Shown in pieces: positions 6,547 to 9,209 of a DNA stretch of 9,209 nt (position 1 is the first letter of the stretch; each line of letters starts with the position of its first letter). The stretch is from Bacteroidales bacterium UBA1219 (lineage in GTDB: Bacteria > Bacteroidota > Bacteroidia > Bacteroidales > P3). A program made the translations under genes and the position numbers. The DNA lies in NCBI GenBank assembly GCA_002309295.1, contig DBXF01000072.1, positions 1 through 9,209 on the forward strand, in the 5' to 3' direction. Below the pieces are notes generated by a model. That model was not told where the DNA came from, ran no database searches, and was given only the letters and a program-made list of their open reading frames with translations.

Positions 6547-7257
6547 TTAAGCCATGTTGTGGAACACGTTGGTAACGTCGTCGTCGTTTTCGAGACGTTC
6601 GATGAGGGCGTAAACCTCCTCCTGCTGTTCGGGAGTGAGTTCGCGGAGGGTTAGGGGTATGCGCTCAAATTTGAAGCTCTTGATTTCCAAGTTGTTGTCT
6701 TCAAGATATTTGGAGATGGCGCCGTAGTTCTTGAAATCGGCGTAGATCATAATCTCGTCCTCATCGCGGAACACCTCGTCGATGTCGCAGTCGATAAGCT
6801 CCAGCTCGAGAGCCTCCATGTCGATACCTTCGTGCCAAGCTACCACGAAACTGCATTTGCGTTCGAACAGGAAGTCGTTCATTCCCATCGTTCCCAGCTC
6901 GCCTTTGCCGCGCACAAAAGCGGCGCGCACGTTGGCCACGGTACGTGTGGGGTTGTCGGTGGCGGTCTCCACCACAAGGGCTATGCCGTGGGGGCCTTTG
7001 CCGTCGTAAACCACCTCTTTGTAGTCGCTGGTGTCCTTGCTGATGGCGCGTTTTATGGCGCGTTCCACGTTTTCTTTCGGCATGCTCTCGTTCTTGGCGG
7101 TCTGTATAAGCAGACGCAGACGCAGGTTGCTGGCGGGGTCGGGACCGCCGGCCTTAACAGCCATCTCTATTTCTTTGCCTATTTTGGTGAATGTGCGGGC
7201 CATGTTGCCCCAGCGTTTCAGTTTACGTGCCTTGCGGTACTCAAAAGCTCTTCCCAT
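6547..7257 (-). CDS. yebC: YebC/PmpR/TACO1 family protein
   Basis: A 236-residue member of the YebC family. These proteins were long called transcriptional regulators; recent work on bacterial and mitochondrial members points to a ribosome-associated factor that eases stalling, for example on proline runs. The N-terminus MGRAFEYRKARKLKRWGNMA is the Bacteroidota variant of the family start, which supports the ATG at 7257. Core motifs are GGPDPASN with LRLLIQTAKNESMPKENVER (about 37-66), YDGKGPHGIA with TDNPTRT (84-106), GELGTMG (119-125) and the terminal DDDVTNVFHNM (225-235). The three-domain fold appears complete. It heads the glnS operon, so two translation genes share a promoter. The leader upstream has a promoter candidate at 7374-7405 and two perfect hairpins, which would allow control at the RNA level. 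Which function applies in this organism cannot be told from sequence. Confidence 0.94.
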   Translation of the reverse strand: MGRAFEYRKARKLKRWGNMARTFTKIGKEIEMAVKAGGPDPASNLRLRLLIQTAKNESMPKENVERAIKRAISKDTSDYKEVVYDGKGPHGIALVVETATDNPTRTVANVRAAFVRGKGELGTMGMNDFLFERKCSFVVAWHEGIDMEALELELIDCDIDEVFRDEDEIMIYADFKNYGAISKYLEDNNLEIKSFKFERIPLTLRELTPEQQEEVYALIERLENDDDVTNVFHNMA

Positions 7258-7277
7258 ATTGTTTCAAATTCGTTTGT

Positions 7278-7297
7278 CAATCGGTGTTGTGCGATTG
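7278..7297 (-). promoter_or_regulatory. Hairpin in yebC leader, near the start codon
   Basis: CAATCG (7278-7283) and CGATTG (7292-7297) are exact reverse complements around an 8-nt loop. The stem ends 20 nt before the yebC ATG, so it could affect ribosome access. Six pairs alone can arise by chance in an AT-rich leader; its position next to a second stem-loop makes it worth noting. Confidence 0.35.
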
Positions 7298-7329
7298 GTA
7301 TTTGTTTATATAATATTTATTTACAATGC

Positions 7330-7370
7330 GTTGCCAAAATACGAATGTCGTATTTTTGTTTTTAAGCAAC
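7330..7370 (-). promoter_or_regulatory. Nested stem-loop in yebC leader
   Basis: AAAATACGA (7336-7344) and TCGTATTTT (7348-7356) form a perfect nine-pair stem with a three-base loop. Outside it, GTTGC (7330-7334) pairs with GCAAC (7366-7370), giving a two-tier structure. It lies between the predicted transcription start of yebC (about 7367) and its ATG; the outer arm touches the predicted start, so the true start may be a few bases further upstream. On the minus strand no T-run follows, so it is not a standard terminator. It may be a leader structure or a mark of a 3' end for the gene at 7596-8375. Confidence 0.4.
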
Positions 7371-7373
7371 CTG

Positions 7374-7405
7374 CAAATATACGATTTTTTTGCGAAAAAA
7401 CGAAA
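7374..7405 (-). promoter_or_regulatory. Promoter candidate for the yebC operon
   Basis: On the minus strand, TATATTTG (7381 down to 7374) matches the Bacteroidota -7 box TAnnTTTG exactly. Twenty bases upstream is TTTC (7405-7402), three of four bases of the -33 TTTG element. The predicted start is near 7367, giving a leader of about 110 nt. The spacer holds a T7-GCG-A6 dyad (7385-7400), likely bent DNA. No better match exists in the gap. Confidence 0.5.
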
Positions 7406-7456
7406 TGAAAATTTAGGAAGATTGTTTATTTCGAGCTATGAAAGTCTCAAAAAAGC

Positions 7457-7549
7457 ACTTTTAAGGAATGCATTCCCGAAAAATCCATACTTTTCAGGAA
7501 TTCATTCCTGAAAAGTCGAATACTATTTTGGAATTTATTCCTGAATAGT
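7457..7549. repeat. Three tandem 28-bp palindromes (period 32-33 bp)
   Basis: Units lie at 7457-7484, 7489-7516 and 7522-7549, spaced by 4 and 5 bases. All share the core GGAAT-NN-ATTCC. Unit 2 is perfect, with 13-base arms ACTTTTCAGGAAT and ATTCCTGAAAAGT. Unit 1 has three mismatched arm positions and unit 3 has two, one of them a possible G-U pair. Between units 2 and 3 the fourth arm base changes from T to A and its partner from A to T, keeping the pair. The array lies between the stop of the exported-protein gene and the yebC promoter. Unit 1 is followed, on the minus strand, by GC and six T (7454-7449), so it could terminate transcription. The spacers are far too short for a CRISPR array. 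Confidence 0.85.
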
Positions 7550-7552
7550 CGG

Positions 7553-7571
7553 AAAAAACTATCCTTGGTAG
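7553..7571 (-). terminator. Weak terminator candidate after the 259-residue exported-protein gene
   Basis: On the minus strand, a short imperfect stem (CTAC and GATAG around CAAG, with a bulge, 7571-7559) is followed directly by six T (7558-7553). It lies 25 bp after the stop codon. The stem is weak, and the palindromes just beyond may do the same job better. Confidence 0.25.
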
Positions 7572-7595
7572 AATGCCGATCCCTTCCCAAATAAA

Positions 7596-8375
7596 TCAGT
7601 TACATATTGTGTAATAATGAGTTCCGTCTTTTTTCCGCTCCATAATTGTATACCCTCTGTGTCTGTTTCTTAAATAATGACGTTTGATTTGGGAATATGA
7701 ATATTTTTTTGTAATATCAAATGTGTTTTTTGGAAAGAACTGATCGAAAATATAATGTCCTGATTTGACTAACCCCCAATGAGAAAACAGAAACTCGTTG
7801 CTTTCTGGAGTTTTAATCATTTCAAACAAAGGTTTTATTTCATCGTGTGTAACATATAAATAAACGCTGTCAATGTGTGGAACGGGAAACATAGCGGTAT
7901 CTTCCTCGAATTCGAATTTAAGAGGGTAGTTGTCCACATTATAGTTTATGCAATTGGTATCATAATATTTTCCCATATTCCATATTAGCAATTGAAAACA
8001 AAATACAGAGTCTTTGTCATAGGCCAGATCGAATTCCTTTTCCAAAGTAACAGTATCGAGTATTGCCATTATTGAACCAAACGTGGTTGTATTATGCAAA
8101 GAATCTAATGGTTCTCTATAATAATGTCTGAAAAGTTCCATTTTTGTGTCGAATCTCGGCCATGCGCCTGTTAAACACATAGCCCCTGTATCAAAGGACA
8201 TCTCGCCTTTGCAATACTCGCATCTTACTTCAACAGTATCCTCGGGTATCTTTTGCACTGCTGCCGGGTTGTCGATATAATACGGCAATTGTATCCCTAT
8301 GTTTTTTTGCCCGAAAGCAATGTTGGAAAACGTTGCTAAGGTTATGAAAATCAGGGTGATGATGCGATTATTCAT
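7596..8375 (-). CDS. Exported protein of unknown function
   Basis: A 259-residue protein that I do not recognise. Residues 1-22 form a Sec signal peptide (RIITLIFITLATF core, probable cleavage after AFG before QK). The mature part has a CEYC pair (C52, C55) with further Cys at 67, 126, 142 and 258, so it may hold disulphides or a small metal site; the even number (six) suits disulphides in the periplasm. It is rich in Tyr, Phe, Asp and Asn, with a basic patch RHYLRNRHR (232-240) near the end. No repeats or membrane segments are seen after the signal. Its codons are strongly AT-rich compared with yebC and pnp on either side, which fits a lineage-specific or acquired gene. It has its own promoter (8404-8434) and is bounded by the pnp terminator and the palindrome array, so it is probably a single-gene unit. 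Confidence 0.8.
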   Translation of the reverse strand: MNNRIITLIFITLATFSNIAFGQKNIGIQLPYYIDNPAAVQKIPEDTVEVRCEYCKGEMSFDTGAMCLTGAWPRFDTKMELFRHYYREPLDSLHNTTTFGSIMAILDTVTLEKEFDLAYDKDSVFCFQLLIWNMGKYYDTNCINYNVDNYPLKFEFEEDTAMFPVPHIDSVYLYVTHDEIKPLFEMIKTPESNEFLFSHWGLVKSGHYIFDQFFPKNTFDITKKYSYSQIKRHYLRNRHRGYTIMERKKDGTHYYTICN

Positions 8376-8403
8376 AAGTGATATATTTTGAATTGCTGTT
8401 TTG

Positions 8404-8434
8404 CAAAGATAAGAAAAAGAATTGATAAAAAAAG
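8404..8434 (-). promoter_or_regulatory. Promoter for the 259-residue exported-protein gene
   Basis: On the minus strand, TATCTTTG (8411 down to 8404) is an exact TAnnTTTG -7 box. The -33 position, 19 bases upstream, falls in the T-run of the pnp terminator (CTTT, 8434-8431), giving only a partial match to TTTG. The predicted start near 8397 leaves a leader of about 22 nt before the ATG at 8375. Confidence 0.55.
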
Positions 8435-8458
8435 GCGAGAAACAATCTCGCCTTTTTT
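8427..8458 (-). terminator. Bidirectional intrinsic terminator after pnp
   Basis: GGCGAGA (8434-8440) and TCTCGCC (8446-8452) pair perfectly around AACAA. Seven A on the left (8427-8433) and six T on the right (8453-8458) extend the stem, so it works on either strand. On the minus strand it lies 16 bp after the pnp stop codon and should end that transcript. Confidence 0.9.
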
Positions 8459-8474
8459 ATTTTGGAAAAGATGA

Positions 8475-9209
8475 TTATCTTCTGTGGTTGCCGCCGCTGT
8501 TGAGGTGGTTGCGTTCGCCGCCTTCGCGACGAGGACCGCGGCTTTCGCCATCGCGGCGCGGGGGACGACGTTCGCCGCCGTTGCGACGCGGTGCGCGTTC
8601 TGGCTCGGTGTAGCCTTCTGGCTTGGGCAGAAGGGCTTTGCGCGAGAGGCGCATCTTGCCGGTCTTTTCGTCGAACTCTATCAGTTTCACCTCTATGGTG
8701 TCGCCTTCATGGAGAAGGTTTTCGAGGGTGTCGCTGCGTTTCCAGTCGTATTCCGAGATGTGGAGCAGACCTTCTTTGCCGGGCAGTATCTCGATGAAAG
8801 CACCGAATTCCACGATGCTTTTCACAGTGCCCTGATATACGGTGCCCACTTCGGGAACGGCGCAGATGCCCTTGATCCATTCGAGTGCTGCCTCGATGTC
8901 GTCCTTGTTGCTCGAAGCAACGTCAACGATACCGAAATCGCCTTCTTCCTCGATGTTGATAACGGTGTTGGTCTCGGCCTGAATTTTTTGGATGACTTCG
9001 CCGCCCTTACCGATAACAGCTCCGATGCAGTCCTTGGGTATCTGGATCTGCACAATGCGCGGAACAAACGGTTTGTAGTCTTCGCGGGGCTTGCTTATGG
9101 TAGCCTCGATGATGTCCATTATGTGCATGCGTCCGGCGTGAGCCTGTGCAAGGGCTTTGGAGAGCACCTCGTAGGAGAGGCCGTCAACTTTGATATCCAT
9201 CTGGCAGGC
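8475..9209 (-). CDS. pnp: Polyribonucleotide nucleotidyltransferase (PNPase), 3' part
   Basis: Phosphorolytic 3'-5' exoribonuclease of RNA turnover; a trimeric cytoplasmic enzyme. The reading frame is open to the window edge, so the N-terminal two thirds are missing; 244 residues are visible. They start in the second RNase PH domain at ACQMDIKVDGLSYEV, a typical PNPase stretch just after the catalytic Asp pair, which lies outside. The KH domain follows, with GAVIGKGG (63-70, GxxG loop at 67-70). An S1 RNA-binding domain runs from about 121 to 192 (VGTVYQGTV, FGAFIEILPGKEGLLHIS, KMRLSRKAL). The last 42 residues are a basic low-complexity tail with 13 Arg and three PRRxG-type repeats, unlike the short E. 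coli end. The ATG at 9200 is internal, not the start. The neighbour downstream is separated by a strong terminator. Confidence 0.96.
   Translation of the reverse strand, partial: ACQMDIKVDGLSYEVLSKALAQAHAGRMHIMDIIEATISKPREDYKPFVPRIVQIQIPKDCIGAVIGKGGEVIQKIQAETNTVINIEEEGDFGIVDVASSNKDDIEAALEWIKGICAVPEVGTVYQGTVKSIVEFGAFIEILPGKEGLLHISEYDWKRSDTLENLLHEGDTIEVKLIEFDEKTGKMRLSRKALLPKPEGYTEPERAPRRNGGERRPPRRDGESRGPRREGGERNHLNSGGNHRR

Noticed and set aside
7457..7549. CRISPR-like array
   Set aside because: Units are full palindromes with spacers of only 4-5 bases, only three copies, and no cas genes nearby.
8422..8613. Plus-strand frame encoding a Ser/Arg/Pro-rich product at the end of pnp
   Set aside because: It arises from the complement of the Arg/Gly repeat tail and runs through the terminator; not a gene.

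Overview
The window reads as a chromosomal segment of a Bacteroidota bacterium, most likely of the order Bacteroidales. The evidence is a set of gene families typical of that phylum (bacterial GlnRS, a Bacteroidota-type YebC, and a polysaccharide-deacetylase-like protein with the N-terminal domain found in that phylum), A-rich translation starts without clear Shine-Dalgarno sequences, and two good matches to the Bacteroidota -7 promoter box TAnnTTTG. The assignment rests on sequence recognition only.

Layout: all nine protein genes lie on the minus strand, so transcription runs from right to left. At the right edge is the 3' part of pnp (polynucleotide phosphorylase: end of the catalytic core, KH, S1, Arg/Gly-rich tail), closed by a textbook bidirectional terminator. 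About 30 bp further on, a promoter starts an AT-rich gene for an unrecognised exported protein (7596-8375). A 338-bp gap follows. It holds three tandem 28-bp palindromes, a promoter and a hairpin-rich leader for yebC. From yebC the genes run closely packed: yebC, glnS, a small exported WG-repeat protein, a polysaccharide-deacetylase-like protein, hldD and kdsC. The last two are coupled by a TAATG overlap. After a 96-bp gap comes another unrecognised exported protein with an N-terminal carboxypeptidase-regulatory-like beta-sandwich (239-1303). The left-most 238 bp carry no convincing protein gene but have plus-strand RNA signals: a terminator cut by the window edge, a perfect inverted repeat, and a second strong terminator. 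Together they suggest a small plus-strand transcript.

Function: the cluster joins translation (YebC, GlnRS) to LPS inner-core synthesis. KdsC makes Kdo and HldD makes the ADP-heptose used next to it. The deacetylase-like protein and the WG-repeat protein, which sit between the two sets, may serve the cell surface, but their jobs are unknown. The points most worth a second look are the apparent loss of metal-binding residues in the deacetylase-like protein, the palindrome array with a compensatory base-pair change, and the candidate small RNA at the left edge. No mobile element, CRISPR array, tRNA or rRNA was seen, and nothing amounts to a clear new multi-gene system.
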